Below, piece after piece: positions 35,685-47,529 of a stretch of DNA of 64,000 bases. The position numbers and the translations under genes are program-made. How positions within the stretch are numbered: the first letter of the stretch is position 1; every line of letters starts with the position of its first letter. Source of the stretch: Cryptomeria japonica (lineage: Eukaryota; Streptophyta; Pinopsida; Cupressales; Cupressaceae); the NCBI RefSeq assembly GCF_030272615.1, contig NC_081409.1:653264468-653328467 (forward strand), given 5' to 3'. The notes below the pieces were generated by a model. The model worked only from the letters and a program-made list of their open reading frames with translations, had not been told where the DNA came from and did not search any database.

Positions 35685-37180
35685 ATGGCTGCTAGAGGTA
35701 GAGGTCATGGGTGACGTAACTGTATGGATACTTGACAAAATCCTAATCTTGAGGTTTTTGAAGAGGTAGGTCAGGAGGATCAACAACTTGATAATCAGGA
35801 GGAGGAAGTTTAGGGTGAGAACTGACAGGACAATGAGGGAATCCCTCAATTAGTTAATGTTCTTCATGATATTCTTGCATGGTTGGAGTCGAGGCAGGAA
35901 GACAATCAGCAAGAAGAATCTCACCATTCCATTCCCAGGAGAGAGATGAGCATTAGTATTAGGAGAGGGAGAGAGAGATCACCCCACAAAAGGGAAATAG
36001 CCATTCCAAATTAGGATACTATTTCCTATAGTAGTAACACCATGGCTAGGTGCGCCATCATGCATCTACGTGGGTTTGCATCCAGTTGGTGGTACCTTGA
36101 GGAACAAAAGCTTCATTTGGATATTACATAAATATCATGGGAGATATTTTTGTGCTTGATTCCTATTGGATCATTGGAGACAAAGGAAGGCCGATGAGTT
36201 CCATAGCTTGCAACAGAGGGCTATTTTAGTAGAGTAGTATGAGCATAAGTTCTTCAAACTTAGTTAGCATGCCAAGATAATAGTTGATGAGCCCATGCTA
36301 GTCTAATACTTTATCAGAGGCCTTAATGTTCGTATCAATGGAGGCATTTGAGTTTTCAAACCCAAGACCATGGAGGTAGCAGTGGGGAAAGCCTGGATAG
36401 TTGAGGAGAATTTTTCTAGCTCTATGTGGATAGAGAAGAGTGTCGATTGGTAGTTCTCCAGATTCAGGTTCTAGTGTGAGTGGTACTCATAGGTAGCAAG
36501 TATTGTTAGGAGTCACTCTCCATAGTTCAAGGGTGGAAAAAATTAGTAGAAGAAGAACTTTCAGTGTCAAACTTTTTCTCATAGTGGTGGTGCTCCGATT
36601 GCTATGGATCGTAGCTAACATCATATTAGGAAGTTTTAGAATACTAAGCCAACATAGAGTTATCAACAAAGTACTAGCAAAGGTAGTTTCTAGTAGTCGA
36701 GTACATCATCTGTAGACAGAGGCTTCAATGGGGTGGCTGTTACACATGTGGTCACCAGGGTCACATTTCAGTACAGTGACCATAGAGGACAACACAAATG
36801 TTTGGACATAGGCCAGTAGCTTCAGAACCCACTATGGGTGATCCAGGGTGGTCACATTGAGTCTTTGTAGAAATTGATAACAATCATGATGAGCATCGGG
36901 GTACAGTTGTGGAGACTTCAGGTGAGATAGGAGGTGTTTCATTTTCTATATTATTTGATTCAGGATCTTCAGATTCCTTTATTTTCTCCTATTTAGTGGA
37001 GAGATGGGGGCTCATAGTTGCAAATAAGGATGATATGTGGTAGGTAGAGTTAGCTACTAGTTCTAAGGTGACTATAGATTCCATTTTTTGTGGCTATGAG
37101 TTGGATTTGGGAGTACTTACCACCATATTCGATCTTTGTGTCCTTTCATTGGGATCTTATGTTGTCGTCCTAGGCATGGA
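35685..37180 (+). pseudogene. Chromovirus gag and protease, decayed
   Basis: Opens MAARGRGHG (35685) with a stop at the next codon. Gag fragments typical of Gypsy follow: FASSWWYLEEQKL, EFHSLQQ, then EPMLV and FIRGLN (about 36280-36330). A zinc knuckle reads CYTCGHQGHIS near 36740-36770, with its last Cys lost. The aspartic protease reads ILFDSGSSDSFIF at about 36945-36985, with the catalytic DSG present. Breaks are stops (many TAG) and frameshifts. Continuous with the RT region downstream. Confidence 0.8.
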
Positions 37181-37389
37181 CTGACTTGAGGCACATCAGG
37201 ATAATATAGATTACTCATGGAAGACAATGCAGTGTGTTGGAGATTTTGGAGAGAGTGTGGAGATTGTGGGTATCCAGCGACCCATTTCTCTTTGCATGAT
37301 CTCCACTATACAATTGAAGTGGTGTGTGTGACAAGGGTGTCAACTATTTGTAGCAATAGTGAATGACTTGGAGGAGGGAGAGAAACAAG

Positions 37390-40240
37390 AAGACCCTCTT
37401 CTTAAGAACCCTATTCTTCAGTATTTTTTAGATGTCTTCCCTAGTGAGATTCTGGGTATGCCACCTAAGTGTGACATTGAATTTTGGATTAACTTGGTTC
37501 TTGGAGTAGAGTCGATTTCTAAGGCATTGTATTAGATGACTACACAGGAGTTGAGTGAGTTGCGACTATAGTTGGAGGATCTATTAGCTAAGGGTTTTAT
37601 TCATCCTAGTGATTCTCCATGGGGAGCACCAATCTTATTTGTGAAGAAGAAGGATGGATCTCTTTGCTTGTGCATAGACTACTGGTAGTTGAGTAAGGTG
37701 ACAATGAAGAATCGATATCCTTTGTCGAGGATTGATGATCTCTTTGATTAGATTAAGGATGCTAAGGTCTTCTCTAAGATAGATCTTAAGTTAGGGTACC
37801 ATTAGTTTTGAATCCATGAAGTAGACATTCATTAAACAACCTTTCATACTCGTTATGGGAACTATGAGTTTACAGTGGTTGCATTTGGACTTACAAATGC
37901 ACCCTCAGTTTTCATGAGTCTGATGAATGGGGTATTTAGAGCCTACCTTGATATATTTGTTCTTGTATTCCTAGATGATATATATTGACTTGTTCGAGGA
38001 CTATGGAAGAGCATGATGAGCATTTGAGATAGGTGTTGTAGTGCCTCAAGGATAATAAATTGTATGTCAATTTGGCAAAGTGCAAGTTCTTCTAGACTGA
38101 GGTAAAGTATATGGGTCATGTTATCTTTAGAAAGAGTATTCTCATAGATACTTCCAAGATTCAAGCAATTGTGGATTGGCTAGGGCCTACCAATGTGGCT
38201 GAGGTTCGTAGTTTTATGGGCCTTGTAGGATATTATCATTGGTTTGTTCAAGGATTATCGAAGATAGGCCATCCCATCACTTCTCTTCAGTGGAAAGGGA
38301 AGAAGTTTATTTGGATAGAGTAGTGTGAGGCATCTTTCAAGACTCTTAAGGAGCATTTGACTAGTGCACCTATTCTAGCTATGCTTGATCTAGTAGGTGA
38401 TTTTGTTGTGTTCACTGATGCTTCTCTAGAAGGATTGGGAGCAGTTCTTATGCAAGATAGACACATAATTTCCTACAAGTCTCACAAACTCAAGGACCAT
38501 TAGATGAACTATCCTACTCATGATTTGGAGTTAGTGGCGGTTGTCCATGCATTGACAAGATGGAGACATTTTCTTCTTGGGTATGGGTTCGAGTTGCATA
38601 GGGATCATTGGAGTATGCAGCATATCTTTATGTAGCTAAACTTGAATGCCAAGTAGAAGGGATGGGTGGGGTTTTTCTATGAGTTTGACTTTGAGGTTAA
38701 GTATATGCAGGAGAAAGATAATATTGTAGTAGACGCATTGAGTCAGAGGAGACATGAGTTGTTAGAGATGAATCTCAGTATGGATTTGAGGAGCTAGATT
38801 CTTAGAGCACTTCCTTCAGATGCTTGGTACAAGGAGGTGAAAGAGAAAATGGACTCTGGGAGAGAATTGGAAGGGAGATATGTAGGATATTCATTGGAAT
38901 CAGATGGTCTTTTGCACCGTTTAGGCTGTATTAATGTACCATCAACATAAGGACTTCAAACTTTGATATTGATAGAGGCACACATACAATTTACTCAACA
39001 CATCCACATGTCAAGAAGATGCACGCAGAGCTTCGATGTTTGTACCATTGGGGTCCGATATGAAGTGAGATATAGTCGATTTTGTGTCTCAATGTTTAGA
39101 GTGTCAAAGGGTGAAGGCTGAACATTAGCATCCAACTAGTTTGTTGCAGTCTAACCTGGTTCTAGATTGGAAATGGGATATTATCTCCATGCACTTCATT
39201 ATTGGTTTTCCACTCTCTTCTCTTAGACATCATGTTATCATGGTTAATATTGATATGTTGACCAAGGTGGCACACTTTAACCTAATTCTATATTCCTACA
39301 GAGCAACGATAATAGCTCAATTTTTCATGGAAGATATTGTGAGATTGCATGAAATTCCCCATCAAATCATATCTAATCAAGATCCTATATTTACTTAATC
39401 ATTGTGGACTTCTCTTCAGCAAGCCTGAGGAACTCGGTTCAAATTTAGTTCAGAATATCATCTCAAGATAGATGGATAGACGAAGAGAGTTAATTAGGCT
39501 CTTGAGGATATGCTTCAGATGTATGTCATGGATCAACAGTCATGATGGGATGGTTACCTATATTTGGTGGAGTTTTCTTACAATAATGGATACCCTAGTT
39601 CTATTGTTATGTCCCCTTTTTAGGTTTTGTATGGTAGGCCTTATCGTATGCCTTTGAATTGAGATCGATTGGAGGATAGAATTCTTTTAGGACCGGAGAT
39701 ATTACAAGAGATGGAGCAATGTGTGTCTCGTATTTAGGAGCATCCGATGGTGACATAGGATAGACAAAAAAAGTATGTAGATGCTCATAATGTGGATCGA
39801 CAGGTTTTTGTAGGAGATAAGGTGTTCTTGAGTATACACCCGCATAAGAGTCCTGTCTGTTATGGAAAAGGCTCTAAGTTGGCACCACGTTTCATTGGTC
39901 CATTTGAGGTTTTGGAGAGGATTGGTCTTGTAGCTTACCATTTAGCATTGCCACCCAACTTGTCTCGTATTCACAATTTATTTCATGTATTAGTTTTGAG
40001 GATTTGTTTTCCAAATATAACACATGTATTGGACTGGAATACTTTGCAGGTAGAGAACGAGGAACTTTATTTGAAACCTGTGCACATTATACAGTATCGG
40101 GGCTGACCCTCAGGGGTTGAGACATAGAGAGAGAAAGGGTCCAATGGGACCTGAATGATAAATCTTTAGCGACATGGAAGGATGTAGTGTGCATGATAGA
40201 TCTCTTTCCCTATTTGTTCTCAGGCTTCCAAGAGTAAGCC
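37390..40240 (+). pseudogene. Chromovirus pol: RT, RNase H, integrase and chromodomain, decayed
   Basis: RT contains [15 protein letters not shown] (37620), [26 protein letters not shown] (37877) and the active site VFLDDI (37965), then the conserved KCKFF block with three TAG codons at Gln positions (38030, 38039, 38093). RNase H has FTDASLEGLGAVLMQD (38410) and ELVAVVHALTRWRHFLLG. The integrase has a zinc-binding region near 39000-39110 (HVKKMHAEL, CLECQRVKAEH spread over frames) and a core reading WDIISMHFIIGFP and IISNQDPIFT. Catalytic Asp positions appear replaced (SMHF for the usual MDF, SNQD for SDRD). The C-terminus reads GPFEVLERIGLVAYHLALPP then NLSRIHNLFHVLVLR. A chromodomain-like end, TWKDVVCMIDLFPYLF (40170-40215), marks a chromovirus. 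Confidence 0.88.
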
Positions 40241-40249
40241 TAGGCCTAC

Positions 40250-40259
40250 AGGGGGAGGA
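40250..40259 (+). other. Polypurine tract of the chromovirus
   Basis: AGGGGGAGGA immediately upstream of the TGTAGTGTCCC start of the 3' LTR. Confidence 0.8.
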
Positions 40260-40925
40260 TGTAGTGTCCCTCCTTGATAAAATTTTATTTTGATGCATTG
40301 TAAGACATTCATGGACTTGTTGAGAATACATTTATGATACTCTTAGTAGATGTTTATAGTTTTGATCATATGATGATGTTACTTGTAGATGACAATTATT
40401 ACATATTGATAGATGATACATTATGCTTTATATGGATGATGATATATTATGGACTATGTTGTTGTTGAGATTTATGACTATTTATTTATGCATATTCAGT
40501 GGTTTATGTTTACTTATGATGTTATCATGCTAAGAGCTAACATTGCTTGATAATTATAATGGATATGATGATGATCTTGATGTTATTGATGATATGTCTT
40601 CATTATGATGTATTTGTATTCGTGGAAGGGATGATGTCATACCACTCATTACGAACGGGGTGTGGCATTATGATTCTCTTTCCACCAGTGTGTATACTTC
40701 ATGACTGTATTATATATATATATATTGTGCAGAGACATTTGGTGTTATATAGGATTGCAGGTACAAGACATTGACTCCACTTGGCTTCATAGGTCTGAGC
40801 ATGTCTCTAATCCCAATGGCAAGTTGAAAACGAAGAATGATATAATATCCTATCACATTCTAGGCCTAGCCAATACCTTGTTAGTTCTAGCATTTTGGTT
40901 AAGTTGTCACGTGTCGTTTATTTAA

Positions 40926-41340
40926 CTAAAATACCTATATTTTATAAATAAAATTTATGTAGAGAACGCCAGGAGATATCAAATTTAAAAAATCTTTATC
41001 TTTAGCATAGATTAATTAATTTCATATGGTTAATATTTATTAGATTTTAGTCTTATTTAAGAATATGAAATGATTTGCATGAAAAAAAATAGAAGCTTCT
41101 TTTAAATCTAGATTTAAATTTTTTTCATATTTAATAAATAATAATAATAGAAAGTTGCATTTTAATTTAGATTTTACTCTTAAACTTATTTTTAAATTAT
41201 CTACTCTCTAGTCTTTATTATAGATAATAATAATAATAGAAAGTTTATTTTTAATTTAGATTTTAGTCATTAATTAATTATTTTTAAATTTCTAATCATT
41301 AAAATTACATGGAAAAAAATGGGTCGGTGCCACTATAGAG
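40926..41340. mobile_element. 415-bp non-coding insertion, possible MITE
   Basis: Absent from the 5' LTR, which reads straight from TTATTTAA into TTATTATATGGG. The insertion is flanked by TAA (40923-40925 and 41341-41343), a 3-bp duplication size used by PIF/Harbinger elements. The termini (CTAAAATACC and the complement CTCTATAGTG) are not a convincing inverted repeat. The interior shares AAATCTAGATTT and TGATTTGCATGnAAAA motifs with 42780-43190. Confidence 0.45.
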
Positions 41341-42120
41341 TAATTATTATATGGGTTAGTTATATTGTGGTAATTGATTTATTAATAATGTTATAAGTTT
41401 ATTTATGTAATTAATAAATAATATTCATTGTGAGTTTGATGTTATTAAATAAATTATTTTAACTCGAATTATTGTTGGATCCTTTTTGAAAATTTAATTT
41501 ATTGGATTATTTATTTATTTAATTGAGATTTTAATTGATTATTTTATTTGGAGATTTTATATTTGAAATTGCTAATTAATTATTACACCGAGAGGCGTTC
41601 CTATACAGTCGCAGCAGGGGGAGTGAAGGATAGAATAAAATGAGAATATTCTATGTAAATCTTAGAAAACTGAAATGTGATGGAAGACCAAGCACCATCT
41701 GAAGCTGCATGGACCATAATGTAAAACTGTTCACATGCCTTGTCTATGCCTCCAAAGATATGATTCGACTGTTATAATTGAAAACAACAGTTACATGCAA
41801 CAATTGGAAAGAAGAACTACAAATGCATTTGTGAATGTTCCTACAGCATTCCACATATGTATTGGCAAAGGAAATGTTAGGAAAAAGGCATACAATTTGG
41901 ATTTACAACAACCAATAATCTACTACGAAAAAAATATTTCTCTGTAATCTCCACAACCATTTCTATAGATCGCCTTGAGTTGGTGGCCTCAACGAAACTT
42001 GATCTAAGACCTCAGGTACAAACTTATCTATCATCAATAATTTATTTCTAGCCCTGCATAGACATATCTCAATATTAGTATTTCTTATTATCATATGTAT
42101 GCAGCAATGCCAATACTGAC

Positions 42121-42201
42121 CTTATCTCGAATTCCTCTAGATATCCTTTGCGTTGCATTACCAATAGTAGAACTTGCTTCTCTGTGTTCTTCTTTAATCA
42201 C
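42121..42201 (-). other. Possible captured exon (27 codons)
   Basis: On the minus strand an 81-nt open segment reads VIKEEHREASSTIGNATQRI and continues SRGIRDK. It is preceded by TTGCATAG and followed by GTCAGT, so both edges look like splice sites and the length is a multiple of three. A further open stretch lies about 120 bp on (SFVEATNSRRSIEMVVEITE, near 41940-42000). No family recognised. Chance cannot be excluded. Confidence 0.3.
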
Positions 42202-42239
42202 CTATGCAATAATCAAAATAGAATATGAGTTTCCATTGT

Positions 42240-43790
42240 TTTAATTTTATGCAAATGGGAGGGATGTAGTTGTAATCTGCGAGATGTTCAATAGAGAGTG
42301 TGACTATTCATGGATGTTGTAGCTCATCATAACTCTATTTTTTTCTCTTTAAATAAATTATTTATTGCATATTTTGACTGCAGATCTTCTATTTAGTTGT
42401 TGCATAATAGCAGTATGGTAAAATTTAAAAGATTTGTTTTTTTCCCTTTCTTTTAAAGAGATAAATGTTATAAAAAAAGTCACTTTTTAAATGTTAGTTA
42501 AAATTATTTTTTTAGACATTAGATTATTGTGAATGTTATTACTATTTTTTATATATTTGAATTTTATCTACATTAATTTATTTTATTATGGAGAAAAAAA
42601 TTAATGACTAAAAAATTGAATATAAAAATATATAATAGTCATGAATTTGGTAAAAAAAAAATTATGATTTTGTTTAAATTCAATTATTCAATTTTAGATT
42701 GTCTTAAATTTGATGATAAGAATCTTACTATCTTTGTAAATCTCAAAAATCAATTATAAACTATTTCTTTCTAAAATTAAGATTTAGTTTAATTTTAGAT
42801 TTTGAAATGATTTGCATGTAAAAGGATGAAATAAAATAGAAATTTTGTTGATTTATTTAGAAAAATATAGAAAAATTCCATTTAAATCTAGATTTTAGTT
42901 TTAAAAAATTAAAAATAAATTTTAAATTATTTTAGAATTTGTAGTGATTTGCATGCAAAAAGGAAAATAGAATAGAAATCTTATTTATATATCTACAATT
43001 TTTTTAGAAATGTTCTATTTATATCTAGATTTTATTTTTAAATTTATTGTAAAACTAATTGTTGATTCAATTTAAAAAATAAAAAAAAATAATTGAGTTT
43101 AATTTTAGAAATTCAATTGATTTATATGCAAAAAGAAAAAATAGAATAGAAATGTTGCTTATATATCTAGATTAATTTCTATTTTTTTTAAAATTTCGCA
43201 AGTAAAAAGATACTATTTAAAATTAGTTGATTTATGCAAATACCTACACAACATAAGTTTAACGTCAGTTCAAAAATGTATAATAATATATTTTATATGA
43301 ATAAATATAATAAAAAATAGAAATATCAAATTAGTATTTGATAATATTCATTTACTATTATTATTTAGTGTAAAAGTATTACTTTATTTTACTTTAAAGT
43401 TATTTATAACAAATATAGATTATAATATAAATACCATAATATGTTCTCTAATTGTTTTTAAAACATTAGGATCCTTAAATTAATGGTTTCATTTCTTTAG
43501 AAGTTAGTAAAAGGGAGCATTGATAATCTATACTTAGAATAGTCATGTATTATTATTTCCTTTTGATATTTGACAATGAACTTAGAGAGTATATGGAGTT
43601 ATATTATGAATCACTTTAATCAATGTAAGATTGTCATATTATGCATCTTAAAATATGAAATCATATATGAGAAGAAAAAAAGAAAGAATATATGAGAAGC
43701 ACATCAAAGATTTACAATACTTTTACATCAAGTATTTTTAGTTATTACGAGGAGAACATCAAAGATTTGCAGGCCTATTGCAATGACCTT
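42240..43790. other. AT-rich non-coding stretch with loose repeats
   Basis: Copies of a degenerate ~160-bp unit containing GATTTGCATGCAAAAAGG, AATAGAATAGAAAT and ATCTAGATTT can be followed around 42780-43190. No gene. Confidence 0.5.
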
Positions 43791-43794
43791 GAAT

Positions 43795-46470
43795 ATATTT
43801 ATTAACTAAATCCTAATACTTATTGTAAAGATAACTCTAACTATAATTCAAATCCTAACCCCAATTTTATCTTTAAACTTAACCCTAATCCTAACCATAA
43901 TTCTATCTATAACCATAACCTAAATCTATTTCTATATGATATTGTAACCCTAATCATAAAATTGAATCTACCTATAATTCAAACCCTAACCTTAACCCTA
44001 TTTTTATCTTTAACTCTAACCCTTACCCCCATGGTCCTAACCCTAACACTAAAAGTTAACCATGAACCTAATCTTAACCCTTATCCTAACGTAAATCCTA
44101 ACCATAAACATAATCATAAATTTACTAGCCTTAAACATAATACTAAACCTAACCTTAACCATTATGCTAATATTAACCCTAAACCATTATCTTGCTCGTA
44201 ACCCTAACCCTAAACTTTATCGTTAACCCTAAACCTAACCCTAAACCTAACCCTTATCCTAATGTAAACCCTAACCCTAAACATATTACTAAATCTAACC
44301 ATAACCATGATGTATATCCTAATGCTAACCATAACCATAACCCTAAACCTAAGGTCATAACCATAATGTTTATCCTAACCATTACCCTAATCCTAACCAT
44401 GGTGTAAAACCTAACTTGAACCATAACTATGATCCAAACTCTAACTCTAAACATAATCCTAACCATAACCCTAAATAATCCTAACCCTAACCCTAAATAT
44501 TCCTAACCTAAACCATTATCTTACTCATGACCCTAACCATGATGTAAACGCTAACCTGGTCATGACATAAACCTCAACCCTAGCCATAATATTAACCATA
44601 ATACTAAACTTTAACCCTAAAATCTAATGCTAACCCTTACCCTAACCACAATCATAAACCCTAACCCCAAACATTATACTAACCATAAACCTCACCATGA
44701 TGTATATCCTAATGCTAACATTAACCATAACCCAAACCATATTTTGAACCCTAACCATTATCCTAATCTTAACCCTAAACCATTGTCTTACTCATAACCC
44801 TAACCATGATGTAAACTCTAACTCGGCCATGATGTAAAGCTTGCTCCTTACACTCATGGTCCTAACCATAACACTAAAAGATAACCATGACCCTAATCTT
44901 AACCCTTATCCTAATGTAAATCCTAACCATAAACATAATCATAAATCCTAACCTTAAACATAATCATAAATCCTAACCTTAAACATAATACTAACCCTAA
45001 CCCTAACCCTAACCCTAACCCTAACCCTAACCCTAACCCTAACCCTAACCATGATGTATATCCTAATGCTAACCATAACCCTAACCATTATGATAATCTT
45101 AACCCTAAACCAAATTGTCTTACTCATAACCCTAAATTTGATATAAACTCTAAACATAATTGTAACACTAATAATAAACCCTAACCCTAACACTAAACCC
45201 TAACCATAAGGCTAACCCTAAATTTGATATAAACTCTAAGCATAATTGTAACACTAACAATAAACACTAACCCTAGCCATAAGCTTAACCTTAACAATAA
45301 AACCTATCCCTAACCCTAACTCTAAAATTGATATAAACTCTAAACATAATTGTAACACTAACAATAAACCCTAACCATAAACTTAACACTAACACTAAAC
45401 CCTAAATTTGATATAAACTCTACACATAATTGCAACACTAACAATAAAGCATAATCCTAACCATAAAATTAGCCCTAACACTAAACCCTAACGATAACCC
45501 TAACCCTAACCCTAATTGTAATCCTTAACCATAACCCTTACCACAATCCTAAACCTAAATGAAACCCTAACCTTGAAGCTAACCTTAACCATAATATAAC
45601 CCTGATCATTATCATAACTTTAACCCTGAAACCTAATCCTAATCATAACCCTTAACCCTAACCCTAACCATGATGTAAACCCTAACCCTAGCAATAATCC
45701 TAGCCATAATTGTAACCCTAAGCATAACCATAAACTTAACCCTGACTCCAACCCCAACCATTATATAAACCATAACCCTGACCATAATTCTAAACCTTAA
45801 CCCTAACCTAACCATAACCATAACCATAAACCCTAACCCTAACAATAATCCTAACCATAACCCTAACTCTAACTATAGCTCGAAACCTATCCCTAATCCT
45901 AAGAATAAATCCTATATATAATCCTTATCCTAATCTTAAACCCTAACCTAAACCATAACCTTAATCATATAATTCTAACCCTGACCCTAACCCTATTCTA
46001 GCCCCAACCCTAATCCTAACCCAAACCCTAATTCTTATAGCTATCATCACATACTATCTTTGATTGCAATCTTAACCCTAACCCTCCTAATCTTAATTAT
46101 AATTCTAAGCCTAACCCTAATCCTAATTTTTTTTATAATTAATAATTATAATATTTAACCTTAACCCTAATTACAATCACTAAGTTTAACTCCAATCCTA
46201 ACTCTTACCCCAACCCTAACCCTAATCCTAAGTATAATGCTAACCCTCATTATAATTATAACTCTAACCCTCATTATAATTATATCTCTAATGCAAAACC
46301 TAATCCTAAGCATAAACCTAACTATGATATTAGCCTTAACCCTAACCCTAATCTTGAACTAAAGCCCATCATAATTTTTATTCTATCATGAACATAATCT
46401 TATCTATTACCATAGCCCCACCCCTAACCATAATCCTAACCCTAACTCTAACCAAGATTTAAACCTTGAC
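43795..46470. repeat. Degenerate CCCTAA (TTAGGG-type) array, 2.7 kb
   Basis: Nearly the whole span is CCCTAA and variants (CCATAA, CCTTAA, ACCATGATGT). The longest perfect run is at about 44992-45050, about ten hexamers. The core unit is six bases, not the seven-base CCCTAAA of most plant telomeres, although CCCTAAA occurs sporadically. The array is interstitial, within a chromovirus LTR, so it is not a chromosome end. Frames on both strands here (PNPNPN, RVRVRV) are artefacts. Confidence 0.9.
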
Positions 46471-46882
46471 CCTCATATTATACACTTAATAACTATAAGA
46501 CGATATTACAATTTCAAAATAAGAATATATTAGTATTATACTTATCATATAGCACTCTATTAATATAATATTACCAATAAAACTATAAAACAAAAATATT
46601 ATCTAAAAATAATTTAAAATAATAATATAATAGATTTAAAATATTTCAAATTTATATTATGAATATTATTTTCATTAAATTATAAAATAATATCATAATA
46701 ATCAAAACAATATAAATTAATAATAATAGTATTTTATAATATTATTGCACAAACAAATAGAAAATAATAATAATTGCAATAATAATATTACATGTTATTG
46801 CAACAAACATTAATAATATAATATTATATATAGTTCTATTTTGATTTTTTTAATTGTTTTCCATGTTGTGTCGTGACTGCTA

Positions 46883-47056
46883 CTAGCTTACATATATTTG
46901 ATTTTAATCAAATATATATAAAATACGCCAAGAAATATCCTTCTCGAGGCACCTATTTTTATCATGTACCCCGAACTCTAATAGGCGCTTCTAGAAGGAT
47001 ATATCTCGGCGTATTATATATATATATTTGATTAAAATCAAATATATGTAAGCTAG
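46883..47056. repeat. 174-bp inverted repeat (hairpin)
   Basis: The left arm starts CTAGCTTACATATATTTGAT and the right arm ends with its perfect complement ATCAAATATATGTAAGCTAG. Pairing continues imperfectly through AATACGCC and ATATCCTTCT to GCACCTA/TAGGCGC, about 75 bp per arm, around a loop containing CATGTACCCCG. It resembles a fold-back element or the terminal structure of a larger insertion. It ends exactly where the chromovirus LTR resumes. Confidence 0.85.
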
Positions 47057-47524
47057 TCCTATTTCTACAGTTTCTTGTACTATGGAGCAATTGTATTTTG
47101 CGATTATCTATTTATAGTAGATGATGTATATTTGTAATAAGAATATATGTACATGATGTAATATGTAGTCTTACGATGATTTATGTAATGTTGATAGAGA
47201 GACATTGATATACATTATATATGGACATTGAATATTTATGGATGTTATATATTATCTTATTTGTAATTTGGTAATGATGTTATGATACCCTAGGTAAATT
47301 GAAAATTGAAAGATTGGAAGAATGTAATGAAGTTAAGAATGTTATTTGTTCATATAGTTATTTCAATTTGTGCACTTCATTGATATGTTCAATTTATGCA
47401 TGTAATTCATTTATAATTATGAAATTATTGTAGTGTAAGTTGTTGTTGTTATCTTTTAAAAAACAATTCTCTACTTTTTTAGTTTATGTGTTCGTTTATC
47501 TAGGGTTTTGTGGTGGGAATTACA

Positions 47525-47529
47525 TTTGT
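47525..47529. repeat. 5-bp target duplication of the chromovirus (right)
   Basis: TTTGT, identical to 24905-24909. Confidence 0.85.

Larger units (their letters stand above)
41584..47058. mobile_element. ~5.5-kb foreign block within the 3' LTR
   Basis: Begins ACACCGAGAGGCG, where similarity to the 5' LTR stops, and ends at GTAAGCTAG, where it resumes (TCCTATTTCTACAG). Contents in order: about 700 bp of unknown sequence with one possible exon, about 1.5 kb AT-rich with loosely repeated TGATTTGCATGCAAAAAGG motifs, 2.7 kb of degenerate CCCTAA repeat, a very AT-rich stretch, and a terminal 174-bp hairpin. No matching terminal repeats were found. Origin unknown. Confidence 0.55.
24910..47524 (+). 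mobile_element. Ty3/Gypsy chromovirus, ~22.6 kb with nested insertions
   Basis: Bounded by LTRs that start TGTA-TGTCCCTCCTTG and end ATTACA, and by a perfect TTTGT duplication. Between them lie a primer-binding site, gag, protease, RT, RNase H, integrase, a chromodomain-like tail and a polypurine tract, all on the plus strand. Long LTRs (5' copy 3,833 bp) with a C-terminal chromodomain suggest the Del/Tekay lineage, but that is inference. The element sits inside the RT region of the LINE. It is itself interrupted by a Copia element in its leader and by foreign DNA in its 3' LTR. All coding parts are pseudogenised. Confidence 0.88.
40260..47524 (+). repeat. 3' LTR of the chromovirus, interrupted
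   Basis: Three LTR-derived parts are recognisable by comparison with the 5' copy: 40260-40925, 41341-41583 and about 47060-47524 (ending GGGAATTACA). Between them lie a 415-bp insertion and a block of about 5.5 kb of foreign sequence. The latter replaces the part that corresponds to about 26030-28270 in the 5' LTR, so a deletion as well as an insertion must have occurred in one of the copies. Confidence 0.85.

Noticed and set aside
43962-45845. Frames encoding PNPN or RVRV repeats
   Set aside because: Translation of the CCCTAA array, with no coding signal.
43795-46470. A true chromosome end
   Set aside because: The array is flanked on both sides by the same chromovirus LTR and is heavily degenerate, so it is interstitial.
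41584-47058. Helitron
   Set aside because: The right end (CTAG followed by T after a hairpin) is suggestive, but the left end lacks a TC start after A, no Rep/helicase is present, and flanking LTR sequence is missing.
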